The notes below the pieces were generated by a model. That model saw only the letters and a program-made list of their open reading frames with translations. It did not search any database and was not told where the DNA came from. DNA of 64,000 nucleotides, taken from assembly GCA_021234155.1 (NCBI GenBank), contig JAJEKV010000032.1, positions 7,532,736 to 7,596,735 of the forward strand, given 5' to 3'. Origin of the DNA: Isoetes taiwanensis. Its lineage: Eukaryota; Streptophyta; Lycopodiopsida; Isoetales; Isoetaceae. The translations under genes and the position numbers were made by a program. Position 1 is the first letter of the stretch. Each line of letters begins with the position of its first letter. Of this stretch, positions 46,113-58,000 are shown piece after piece.

Positions 46113-48904
46113 AAGCTATTTTGCTTCAATTAAGCAATTTTACTTGGACAATCAATAGTGATCCAGAGGTCTCTGGTGACATTAGAACTCATGACACTAT
46201 AACATTTGAGCTTATATTTGAGCTTATATGAAACATATGTTGCTCAACTGAAAAAATAAATTTTAAGTTTCTTACCTCTATACTCAATCAAGCAATTAAG
46301 CTTCACTAATAAAAAATGGTCTTGAGATTATTTTTTATACTATTTTGATTCAATTAAGCAAAATCGCTTGGAATAGCCAATAGTGATCTAGAGATCTCTC
46401 AAGATACTAGAACATATGCAGATAACCTTTTAACCTGATGGTATACGAATATGTTACTGGTGTATATTTAGATTCCTTAAAAATTTCAAGCAATATTGTT
46501 CATAAGGGACAAAAATTTGCTGGTTTTCATGGCCTGTGGACCTTGAGAACTTTCAGGGTCGATTTAGGGCATATGTATTATTGGCTCAGAAAAAAAGTTC
46601 TTTTATCTGTGACCTTGGCGCCATGCGACCGCTATTGTTGCTAGAAGGCTAACAACTGCAAATATTTGTCGGATTTGTCTTAGAACAGGTCGGATCTGAC
46701 TCTTCCGACCGGCATAAGGAAGTTTGAAGACGATGAAGCTGCATTTTGTGCTCTGGCCAAAAACAGGTAGGCCTCGGTAGTCGGTATTGCATTTCGAATC
46801 TATTCAAGCATAAATCTGTGCAAAGAATCGCTGGGTTTGTTTCCTAGTTATACTTGGGGCTTTTGCTCTCCGAGCTGGCTTTCAGCCTACACAATACAGA
46901 GGCTAGCATCTTTTGCATCTGGAAAAAGCTTTGGCAAAATTATCTTTGTCGAGCAAAAAACGTATCAGCTGATACTATGGGCTTGCTTGACAAGAAGTTT
47001 GTACAAAACAGAATATGGCTTTAGAAGGGTTTGTGCCTGTTTGCATAAGACCTGATGGCATCAGAAAAAGAAAAAATGGTTTTCGGATCTGCTTGTTGCA
47101 GCCAGATGTGATTGAATCTACCCAGTTCTCTAGATCTGTCAGATTTGTTGAGATACCAAGTTTTGTGTTTGCCTGAAGTGGTCAGAATGGTTTGATACAG
47201 AGTTTTTGCATTGGTTCATGAGTGCCCAATGTATACATTACAGATGAAATCGACCTGTTTAATCCTATAAGATATATTATGGATAAGATATATTTGTTGC
47301 AATAAGAATGCAATGAGTTTTTAAGCTATGCTTTGGCTCTAAAGCTACCTGCCAGGATATCTAGTTTCTATGCCAGCAAGGCATATAATTACTCCATGGT
47401 ATGCGGCTGTATCTTAGAAGTTTAAGAAAAACATAGTTGCACTTTGGAATATGTGTGACTTTGGTCGTGTTTCAAAAGCAAAATGGAAAATAAGGCATGG
47501 CTAAAGGATGTCGAGTTTATATGAGTAGAAGGTATTCTCGACATAAGGAGTACTTTCAGCATCAAATAAAACCAATGGACAAACGTTCTAAGGTTCGTTT
47601 TATTATTCAAAATTCTATTTGGATATAAATGGTTGTGCTATGGTTGATGCACAAATGTCGCTTATGACTTCATTATTTTTATGATCACATGCTTTCATAG
47701 CATGTTTTACGCTGTCACTCTGCTTGGAAACAATCTTGTTTTTGTAGATAAACGTAGCAGGGTAACATATGATGATGTAAAAACAGTCGTGTAGTGGACC
47801 CAGAACGTTCTTACTTGGATTATGGAGTTTCAAACATTTTTGGAATGCTACATAAAAGGTTATTGCAGTCTAGTTGCTTCAGTAATATGAACATACCGAT
47901 CATGCTCTAGATATGATTTCATATTAAACTAGTGATGTGTCAGTATGATGGCAGATGCTATATGCTTAGTTCACCGTTGAAAATAGCTATGTTCCACAAT
48001 AGTTGCACTTACATGCCTGATTTATATATGGCCTATGATGGCGCAACAAGATCTGAAATAGGCCTTATATTATCTGAAAATAGACCTGACATTCTCGCTT
48101 TAGAAATAATTATCATGGTAACCAGCTAGATTTGGGATCAAGAAATTGGTTCTCATCTGATGGTAATCCCTGATAATTGTATCTTTGAGACATTTAATTG
48201 CCGAAATAAGATTTTAAGTTCAATTGGGAAGTTTAAAACATTAAGAATGTTAATATTCCAGTCTACTTTCTTGTTAAAGTCACCTCAGGGCAAAAGGATA
48301 CAATTGGTGATCAGTGATAAACTGAGAGACCCAATGTACCTTTTGGCCCTTGCACATTTACCATTATCATGCTAATTGTGTATTGATTGGCTGCAGGTAC
48401 GGGTTCTCTCCTCCAATTGTATTTATTTTGCTGTTAGAGTTGGCTTTAGCTTGAAGGATGTGGAATATCGAAAAAAGACATGGACAGTGGTTTGGAGCTA
48501 GTGGTTTGGAGCTGTCTGTCCATTGGAATATGGGCTGCAATATTGACGATCTACGTATTAAAAAAGATTTAGTAAGACAAATATTTTAGATTGCTGATAC
48601 ACATGGTAAGATCCTTTTGGCTCAAGTGTATCCATACCAAGTTCTGGGCATAATGTTCAAACTATGGTACATAGAATTTATAGTCTATGTAACTGCACAT
48701 AATTCGAATTGAATATTGTAGCAGATGAATTACTTCTATTTTATAATGATTCTAGTGAGTAAATAATGGTCTTCAAATTATTTAGGCTTTGGGAAAAGAG
48801 GTACTAGTCTAGACTGGCTTGCCCAGTTTAGATATTAGGATGATAATACTGCCAAGGGATTGACCGGGGCAGATGCTAGTCTAGCGTTTGCTAGTTCAGG
48901 CCGG
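46113..48904. repeat. Array unit 6, truncated by a LINE
   Basis: It matches the other units up to CTAGTTCAGGCCGG and then stops at the poly(T) of the minus-strand LINE. The last ~600 bp of a unit, including the hairpin, are absent and do not resume beyond the LINE. A few bases are missing in the AAAACAGTCGTG region near 47780. Confidence 0.9.
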
Positions 48905-49210
48905 TTTTTTTTTTTTTTTTTTTTTTTTTAAGGATCACATTAAGTAATAATAAGGAGTAAAGTACAAGAAGAGCGATACAGGGGAACACCGGCGCGAGCA
49001 ACCCCGCTCGAGGGAGCGCCTGAACCGCACATAAGCCTATCTATGACTTAGGAAATGAACACGCCATTACTGTCACAATAAGGAGGGTCCTTTCCTAGAT
49101 AGCCATCTTGAACTGCTCTTTCCGAGGGGACGCCAGGTAGGAGAGGTATAATTTGTACCTCAACTGAGGGATCAATGCACCAGGTTGCACCTCTTCATTC
49201 CTAAACACCT

Positions 49211-51559
49211 TCATGTGTCGCCGCTTCCATATGAGCCACAGTAGCTAGGCCTTGCACAGATGGAAGGCCAGACTCTCAACCTGGGACCACCTGCAAGGAT
49301 ACATACCCAACAGAACTTCTTGACTACAGAGAGAGGTATGAAAGAGGCGCTGGGCCCACTGCATGCGGGCTGAACCTCGGTACACAGGAACATACAGTGT
49401 TCCAAGGTCTCAGCACAGCCACCACACATGGACACAAGTCGCTGATCAACGGATTTATCCTGTGAACCCATGTATTCACCCTCAAGGATCGGTGCACTAT
49501 CTGCTACAACAATACCCGAGCCTTGGGGGGTGAGATTGGGTTCCACACCCATTTCCAAATTTTGCTCCAATCATCTACCAGTACCTGGAGACCCCAGCCG
49601 TCCAAGGGGGGCAGCTCATCCTGGATTGCTAGAAGCTCATACTAGAACTTCACGAAGTTGGAGGGATCAACCTTCGGATGGCACCGCCACACACAACCCA
49701 TCCCTTGAGGAAGGTTCAGCGGCAGAGCATTTGCCACTCGTGCCCAAATAACACTATCTCGTTCCTGAAGCCAAAACCTATGACGAAAAAGCTGCCAGGG
49801 CGCCAGCTTCCCGTCAAAATACCAATCCTACACTGTCAAAACCCCATGGTGTGTCCACCTACGCTGAATCCGAGGATCAACAGATGCTGCCAACACCGAA
49901 AGTAATGCACCCGGGCCGAGAGGGATCCACCATGGCGATGACTCTAACTGGATACAGCTCGAGGCGTCGATCACAAATAACGGACGGACTTGCTCCCATG
50001 CTCATAGGAGCCCCTTCAGAAAGGGAGAGGCATTAACATACGGCCTGATATCCCCGAATAATGCCCAAGGAAGCCGCGCAGGGACAGTCGCTTATAAAAA
50101 ACTACCGAATGAGACAGCGACTGATGAAGCAAAACCATACTAGGCGAGTCTAGCTCATTCTCGAGAACCGCAAAAATGAACTTGGAAATCAGGACCTTGT
50201 TGTGGAGAGAGAGGTCTAAGATGCCTAGGCCTCCCGCAGCTTTGGGCCGCACATATTTTCACCACGCCACCTTGACCACCGCCCTTTCCACATTACCTAC
50301 CCATACAAAGTTACGGATCATAGAGGAAATCTCCCAGATCTTGCTCTCTGGCGCCAGGATGATAGAAGCCATATAAATATGCGTTGAGCATAAAACCGAC
50401 TTCGCTACTGTGATCCTGCCGGCCATGGAGAGTTTTCCACCCTTCCATCAATTAAGGTGGCGACGCAGTCCTACCAGAATATCCTCCCATGGGATACCTG
50501 TCGCCGAAATGTCAATGCCAAAAGATATACCCAAGAGCCTGGAGCATGTGCTCTATGGTTGCGTTCGCCAAGGAAAGTGGGACAAGACTGCGGGCATGGG
50601 CTCTTGTGACGACCAAAACATCGAACACTTCGTCCAATTCATTAGGCAGTCTGAGGCAATAGAGAATGTGTCCAGAATCTCCTTCGTGTTCAATAAATTC
50701 CTTTGATCTGTCTGTAAGAAAAGAAAGGAATCATCGGCGTGATGACTTCCAATCTGTTATGACCCGTCTGCCATCTCTAACCCCTCTATAACACCCGCCT
50801 CCACTGCCGAGTTTAAAAACTACGAGAGGGCTTCTGCAACAATGGTGAATAAGTGGGGCGCCAATGGGCATCCTTGGCGAACTCCACGTCCCACTGTAAA
50901 GATCAGCGACGACTCACCATGACAAAGGACGGTGGCTCTGGCGGACGTTAAGAGTTTCAGAGCCACCGCTGTAAAGCTCCCACCACACCCAAAGGCTAAC
51001 ATCATCCTCTTCAGAAAGTCCCAACGAATACTATCATAGGCTTTCGCAAAATCCAATTTTAAATACACTATCTGCTGATCTGTTCTGCGCGCCCAATGAA
51101 TGCCCTCAAATGTCGCAGCTACGTTATTGAGAATGTGTCTACCCGGGATGAAGCCAGACTGCATGGGGCTAATGGCCTTCTTCAGGACAACTTGAAGTCT
51201 GAGCGACAGGGCCTTCCGATTATCTTGTATACTGCTGACAGACGCGTAATGGGACGCCAGTCAGAAATAGAGAAAGGATCCACCTCCTTCGGGATTAGCG
51301 AGATGCATCCAGTGTTGAGTCTATAGTCTAGCGACTCTGCCCAAGGCAGATCTTGATAAGTCTGCATCACTGAATCCGCTACCCATTCCCAATATTCTTG
51401 GAAGAACTCCACAGGAATGCCATCTAGACCCGGGCATTTATGAGGGGCCAAGGCACGGCACACCTCCTCAAGGTCCTGCTTAGTGAGTGGAAGCTGTAAC
51501 GCCTGCCACCTATCCGTCGACACCTTGCACGACAACTTACTGAACACTATCTCCTCCAT
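49211..51559 (-). pseudogene. LINE ORF2, reverse transcriptase and C-terminal knuckle
   Basis: Frame pieces show the RT order LTKQDLEEVCRALAPHKCPGLDG, ISLIPKE, DWRPITRLSAVYKII, QSGFIPGRHILNN, the catalytic LDFAKAYDSI, GVRQGCPLAPHLF and HADDSFLFL (near 50740-50720, in place of F/YADD). Next come KAAGGLGILDLSLHNKVLI and, in the last piece, CGGCAETLEHCMFLC, a zf-RVT-like knuckle. At least three frameshifts break it (near 51170, 50810 and 50020). The His in place of the usual aromatic residue before ADD may be a decay mutation. Confidence 0.8.
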
Positions 51560-52394
51560 AACATCGGTGTAGTGATATCTCTTTTCCTAGAAGAACTGGG
51601 AGAAATGCTGAAACGCAGCCTGCTTAATATCTACAGCAAATGCAGAATTTGGCCATCAAATAATGCCAAAGACGACGTTGAAGCCACGTATTTCTTCTGA
51701 CGCGCAGCCTTGAAGAACATCCGAGAATTGGTGTCCCTTTCTCGTAGCCACGTGACCCCCGCCTTCACCCTTGCCTGAGCGCCTCTTGGACTCGTCAGCT
51801 GCAATGAGATGCAATATCTCACTCTCTCGCACACCATCAGAAGGCTGACATCTGAGGGTTTCCAGTTCGCGATACAAAGCGTCTAACGCCTTCCGTTCTT
51901 GCTGTGCTCTCTGACTTCCCCACGACTTCGCAAATGACTTGACCTTAGCTAAGGCCTTCACCATTCCTGACATCCCAAAGTTATTAAGGTACGAAACCAA
52001 ATCTGTCAGCATCCCCAGGAGAAATCAGCATCCTTTAGGTAACTCGTATTTAATTTGAACACTGTACACCCTGGCCTGACTGCACACGTACCCTAAGAAA
52101 TTAATTGAGAAAAATGGTCAGAGATCGTAGTGGACAAAATGTTATGTCGCTTGAGCAGAGGTGCCAAGTCCGTTGCTAGGGTATTGACATAGCATCTATC
52201 ATGTCAAGCATATGCTCGCCCCGCTCCCATCCACTGATCACACCAAGTAGACATGGAGTCACCCGACGACTCTGCCAAATGCAGAAAATCTAACAACTTT
52301 AACCATTGCTCCCGCTCAAAACCATGTACCACTTCTGCTCCCCGGCCACACCATCATGAATGGTCTCGACCATATTGAAGTCACCCAACAGCAG

Positions 52395-52802
52395 CTAGGC
52401 CACACCAGTCCCCAAAAAAGCAACCTTGTGTCTCAATGACACCCACAATGCCCCCCTCTGGCGCACACTATTGTGGGCATAGACGTTCACAATCCCCCAC
52501 TCGTGCCGACCCTCCCGCCACTTGATAATAACCCATCTGCCCCAACGGTCGGCAAGGGCGAAAGTAACCTGAACGTGCATTTTCCACGCAATGGCAGACC
52601 CACCTTTAGAAGCCCCAGAGGTGGAAACTGCATTGCTGCCAAACATGTCCAGCAGCGCCCGGGTTTCACCCTTGTGACACTTATGCTCTTGGAGACACAA
52701 GATATCTGGATCCATCTTGCGAACAGCCAACGCCACTCTCGTTCTCTTACTAGACGACGAGCGACCCCCTCGGACATTCCAGCTCAAAACCTTCTTGTCC
52801 AT
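52395..52802 (-). pseudogene. LINE ORF2, endonuclease domain
   Basis: The frame begins MDKKVLSWNVRGGRS and shows the APE-type endonuclease signatures SWNVRG, CLQEHK and IVNVYAHNS. After a TAG that replaces a probable Trp codon at 52395-52397, the same frame continues with LLLGDFNMVE. Later pieces include ILSTTISDHF. The enzyme would nick the target DNA to prime reverse transcription. Here it is interrupted. Confidence 0.8.
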
Positions 52803-53665
52803 AAATACTACTGGAAAGAGGGATTCTTACGTTGCTTTTTCTTCCGCCCCCGTCGCGCTGGCGAAGCGGGGCCATGATCTGAGTCGTATGGCACAAGAGC
52901 GAGCGGGTTGTTAGTGAGAGTGACGTCCGTAGCGAAATCTCGCCTCGTCCGCCCAGGAACGCACCTGCGCCACTTGTCAAGTGCCATCCCCTCCAAGAGG
53001 CTTGGACGGACGTTGAATCAGACTCTGACGACTGCACCGCCTGATCCTGTGCCAGGCGTGGGCACAAGTAATGTGACTGCCGCTGCTCGGCCAACTCTTG
53101 AAGCTGCTGAATATGAGGCAACTTCTGGGCCACCATATCAGAGGTTACCATTGGGTTCACGCCGCCATGTCTCACTGGGTCAACCGTTGGCACGTTGCCC
53201 GCCCCTAGACTGATGTGGCCTACCCAGGACAGGTCCAACCTCTGGCTGAGTCCTGGCCAGAGGCAACTTCTCCACCGGCAGAGTGTGGTGGGGCCTGCAT
53301 CGCTTCCCGGGAAACCTCCTACATCGCCTTCCGAGGAACACCCGGCACCGAGGTGGGCCTGTGCTTTGGAAGCGAGCTTGCAAAGACCTGGAGGGCAGGA
53401 AACATTCTCTGAATCTCTGCACCATTTAATAGCCTGAGGAGGAACCAAAAGTATCAATCACCGCTCTTGGCAGTCACTGACAGAAAACATTAGACTGTCC
53501 GCCGGTAAAGCAACACAAATCTTGGGTGCCCGAACTATGGAGTGAGAGATATGCCCTCCAAGCCCGTTGGCGATCGCAATCATGAATTCAGGCAGCAACA
53601 TATCTGCCTAAGATCCATCACCTGGAACCAACAAGGAATCTTCAAAGCCGATAGGGATCGAGCAC

Positions 53666-54931
53666 TTATACCAGGAGTGTAATGCTGATGAGATAATTTT
53701 TCCACATGAGATCAACACCTCTTGCCACTATTCTCTCCACCGCTATTGGTGCATCGAACATGAGGAGAAAGAAATTATTACCCAGAAACTTTATGGAATG
53801 AAAAGGCAAGATCCCCAACCGCTTGTGAGCTTGCAGCCATTCGCCCACCCTCCTTGTGTCCAGCAAACCGGTATAGTACACCAGCACTGCGCGAGAGACT
53901 AAGTTAAAAATAGACTTGAGGTGCTGCTGGTGATCTACCTCGACTATGTTGGCAAGAGGACGACTGGGATCAACCTGCAGCTCTCTTCTGTTATGTTGAT
54001 TTAGAAAGGCCAGAGCCTCCTCCATTTTAAGAGTATCGGCCGGGGACACTGTATGCCGAATCCATTCAGAGAACCTCGGGTGTGAGAGCCTACTAATAGT
54101 GTCATTCATATGCCAGGCAACGTCTGCCGAGTCGACTCCTCGCCCATCGACCGCTCGCCTCTCCAGAATTGGGTTCTTGCTACCTGATCCCTTATCTATC
54201 TGCACAGCAACACCAAGCCCTCCCTCCCCCAAAGGCACATCGCCCGACGGCCCTACCACTGCAAAGGGGTCATCCAGTAAGGCAGGAGCAGGCGAGCATG
54301 GACTGCAAAATGTGGTAGCTGTCTCCAATGGAGGCATGCTACTTGGAATCTCTAATTCCGAAATATGGGGAGGCCTGTACAGATCCCCTGAAGACTGTGG
54401 AGCCTCTGACTGTGAGTTGACATGCCTCGAGTGACCACAGAGCTCCGGGCTGCCTATCGAAGGCACATGCTGGCATACCGAGAAGAGATCTGACCTCTCC
54501 TTCATATCTGGACCAGCAGCCATGTATTGCACCTTTTCGCCCAATGCCACCTCCATATCAGACACCACATCCACCATCATGCCCAAAGCGGGGGCGGTTG
54601 CCAACTGCTGGCCAGCACCCAGAGGGCAAATTGAAGCAGCCCGCTCCATCTCTCTACCCTGGCCGATCTCCACAACACCATGTTTACGCCCGCCCTTTGA
54701 AGCAGCAACTGGAGCTCGATCAACTGTCTGCCCAGACAACTGCCCAACCGGCTGATTCTGCTGCCTAGCTCCAACCGGTTTAGTCTTCAAAAACTCCAGT
54801 TCGCTGCTTAGAGAATCGGCTGGAGCCAGATCAACTGTTTTCAAAGTTGAGAACCCAGCAGGCCGATTCTGCTGGGCCATGCGAGCTACCTTGGGGATTC
54901 GCTTGGGATTCGCATGGGGAGCTCCCTTCAC
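53666..54931 (-). pseudogene. LINE ORF1 protein (DUF4283-like)
   Basis: The longest intact frame is 421 codons. It has a Pro/Ser/Gln-rich N-terminal half of low complexity and a C-terminal globular part (IRHTVSPADTLKMEEALAFL, then SRAVLVYYTGLLDTRRVGEW and FLGNNFFLLMFDAPIAVERI). That C-terminal part resembles the nucleic-acid-binding DUF4283 region of plant L1 ORF1. Beyond the stop, another frame continues with FMIAIANGLGGHISHSIVRA and ICVALPADSLMFSVS, which fits the rest of the family, so a frameshift ended it early. Confidence 0.65.
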
Positions 54932-55035
54932 CTGCCATGATTCTCTCTGGAAACAAAACCGCTCAGGCCGTCACCTCAGACCACCAGCTTAGCGCCGCCG
55001 CCATCTCTTCTCCATCAACAACAGAATATGTTTAG

Positions 55036-58000
55036 TTACAGACCACACATCTAGATAAGCTTTGCAATAGCAAGCTCCTTTTGCTCTAAAAACCCGCATA
55101 TGACTTTATTCTCTATGATAGTGCAATCACGAGAAATTTAGGAAAGAGACACCATGTCAGCACCTATAAAGAATGTAATGAGAAAAGAGTTGGACAAAAA
55201 GGAGAGCGCATCAAGAATAGCATTGCAACTCTCCCAGTGGAGAGCTTTTTCTCTGACAAATGATCTGTTTGAAATTGTCAAGAAAAGCAGACTCGTTGAA
55301 AACCTATGATAGTCTTGTCATAGAGAATCTGTATATAACTTTCTATCTCCCACAGTTGTCGCCTATATCTAAGATACTTGCAACTTCAAAACCTCTCAGT
55401 AGTTACAACAGATCAACTAAGAACAAATGTTGTGCTGAAATCCCTCAACAAATGCAACGCAACTGCTCTAAACTCTTGAATGGTATAGGATCGGTTACCA
55501 GCAAGTTTAGCATGCATAGCCACTATGTAATATAAAGAAGGCCAAATGAAATAAGAGGACAATCAATATAGCTTAAACTTATGAAATTCATACCTCGTAC
55601 CTGTGTCCAAGTTTTTACAACCAAATTTATCTTCTTCAAACTCTTAGACAACAATGGCCATATGAGGCAAGAGGACTATGGAGACCTCTTATCAAGATCC
55701 ATGCAAATAGCCAAAATCCCTCCATCGTCTTCAGGGCGACCATGATTTACGCGGGAGCATAAGCCATCGAATCCTGGGCGAAAATAAAAAAATGTCTTTA
55801 ATATTGAACCTACACATGATTCATATCCATTTTTTTTAAAAATCCTCAAATATAGCATATTAGCAAATATTCGCCCCTTAACGGAAACCCTGGTTGGGGT
55901 TGTGTACTGTGCATGCATTCATCTTAGAATAGGATCATGGATAGGATGTATGATAGGAAACCACTCGGAGTCTATGGCCATTATGGAGGAGAGGCCATCT
56001 CCTAACCAAGGATGACAAAGTGTGTAGGCATTAGACATGCATTCATCTTAGGCATGATAGGACACATTTCCCCTGGCCATTATGAGAGAAGCATCCTCTC
56101 CCTACGTGGGGGAAATGTTGCATCCATATAGGTTAAATTAGTTAAGGGATGGACCCATAAAACCACAATTTATTACTTAAACTAACGTGATGTGCTACTT
56201 GCAGGCCAATAGAGGATGAGCACATCATGGGAGAAATAGGAGTTATAGATTTTGTCTTCAATTGTAACTCCTAAGTATGTTGTTATGTGACTATGATATA
56301 CTATAATCATAAACTTGTTGAGGCTATATAATTTTGTATGAATATGTAAGTATAGCCTTCACATCTATTGATATAATTGTTGCTACCACATTTTGGCACC
56401 ATAGAAGAGCCATGTATATGATTTACACCTTTGGCTAACATCTGGATTGACAAATGTGTGCATGAGCTACTCAAGCAACAAGATTGAAGACATCCATCTT
56501 TGAAGACTCATAGAAGACATTTGCGATGAAGAGCTAAGGGAGGAAATTGACTAGGCATCATATAGGCATTGCACGGAGGTTAAGGTTCAAGCAGAGCATC
56601 TGTGAAGGTTTTGAGTTTAAACATTTAGACCCCTTTTGTCACAATTCCCTAGGCTCTAGCATCTTCATTCCTTCATAAAATATCTCTCACATCTCATTTT
56701 TCCTCCTTTCATGTACCATTACCATTTCCCTAAGCTAAAAGTTGGAAAAGTATTTTTTCTAGTCAAAACACATCACAAACCCATCATTCCTTCAACATTC
56801 ATGAGAAAATACCAAAAATTCCATTAAGTTTGACTATTCCTACGGTCTAAGACCACATTCTCTCTTTAAAAGTAAAAATAGAGAGAGGGAGTGCACATTT
56901 ATTGCCATACATTTTGAAAAGGCAAGAATTTGCCAAAGTGATGCAAAAAAACTAACGTTTTTGTATACAAATGCCAAATGTCGTGTCAAACCATCCACAT
57001 CATCATCTAATGTGTCGACATCATCATCAAAGTACATCCACTTTAGCATACACGTGTCACCCACTTCATCGCCACATCATAAAAAGTTGACTAGGAAAAA
57101 ATTGTTTTGCCACCTTGCTTGCCACATCAACATCTCATTGTGCCATGTCATCACTCGTTTGCCACATCACGCCCTAGCCTTGCCACATCACCAAATTAGA
57201 TCCCATTTTGTACCCAAAAAACATTCTCTGCAAAAAGATTCTCCCATTTTAAAGAGCATAAAAAAAGATGCTATTTGGAAAAAAGAAATTTTTTAAAAGA
57301 CCTAGTTATGCCCTTCAAATCCCATTTCTTGGGAATCGTGCCATATTTGAAAAAATAAAAAAAAAATTATCTACCCCCCTCCCCCTGTCTAGTCACCAAT
57401 TTCCTCCAATCACCGATTGCCACGTGGTACCTCCGGGCATATGGGGTGGCAACGGGCCAGCATCCACGTGGAAATAGCACGCAATTTATAAATCTATATG
57501 GGCCACTCCTCATACTGTGGAATACATCAAAAATTTTGAAGAACCCAAAAAAACAGAGAAGGCCAAGAAATGGATTTTTTGTCAGATTGGGAGCCCTAAG
57601 CATCATCTAAGGGAGCCAAAATTGTCTGATTCATGCCAAGAAAACCTAAAGAACACTAGAAACAAAAGGAAACCTTGGATCTTTGCAAGAATGAACTGGA
57701 AACGGGGGATTTTTAAAAGTGGTTTTTTGCAACGGAGGGCTCTGGGGTGATCAGATCGAGATGGATACTTGTGATAGCTGCCAAATTGATCTATTGTTGC
57801 TTGAATCTGCCTTCCTTGCCTCAAAAATGAATGTATGAGGCAAAATTGTTGAAGAATTTTATTTTATTCGTACTTGACCCTGTGCCCAAGACAAGAGCTT
57901 GGGATTAATTAAAATTCTGTTGTATGATGTCCTGATTCAATGAAAATCCACACCTTAGTAAGAATTGTGCAACTTTTATGCTAAGGATAACTAAAGAAGG

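Larger units (their letters stand above)
29111..48904. repeat. Head-to-tail array of six ~3.4-kb units
   Basis: The same ~3.4-kb sequence recurs six times in direct orientation. Using AAGCTATTTTGC as a marker, units start at 29125, 32518, 35924, 39341, 42737 and 46113, giving lengths of 3393, 3406, 3417, 3396 and 3376; the sixth is cut at 48904. Units are nearly identical, with a few percent at most of substitutions and small indels. No unit carries a long reading frame, a transposase or ribosomal RNA. The array is flanked by the Egt1-like gene on the left and a LINE on the right. It could be a tandemly duplicated gene fragment, a young satellite or a non-coding RNA locus. Confidence 0.95.
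48905..55035 (-). mobile_element. L1-type LINE retrotransposon, full or nearly full length, decayed
   Basis: On the minus strand it has an ORF1 (54931-53666), an endonuclease (52802 leftward), a reverse transcriptase (51559-50700), a C-terminal Cys/His knuckle (near 49480) and a 3' untranslated tail ending in 25 A (T on the plus strand, 48905-48929). This order and the ORF types are those of plant L1 elements. Frameshifts and stops in both ORFs make it inactive. The 5' end near 55035 is estimated. No target-site duplication was found: the left flank is array unit 6, and the right flank does not continue that unit. Confidence 0.85.

Noticed and set aside
30427-48375. Many repeated 60-140-codon frames within the array as separate genes
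   Set aside because: They recur only because the DNA recurs. Several are broken in one or another unit, both strands are equally open, and no domain is recognisable.
29111-48904. Ribosomal DNA or CRISPR-like array
   Set aside because: No rRNA sequence is present, the units are contiguous with no spacers, and the 3.4-kb period is far too long for CRISPR.
53180-53457. Overlapping frames on both strands at 53.2-53.5 kb as host genes
   Set aside because: They lie in the GC-rich spacer between ORF1 and ORF2 of the L1 LINE and are shadows of its decayed coding sequence.
54957-54975. TCAGGCCG near the LINE 5' end as a target duplication matching the left flank at 48896-48903
   Set aside because: Only eight bases match, and the candidate would lie inside the probable 5' untranslated region; chance is more likely.
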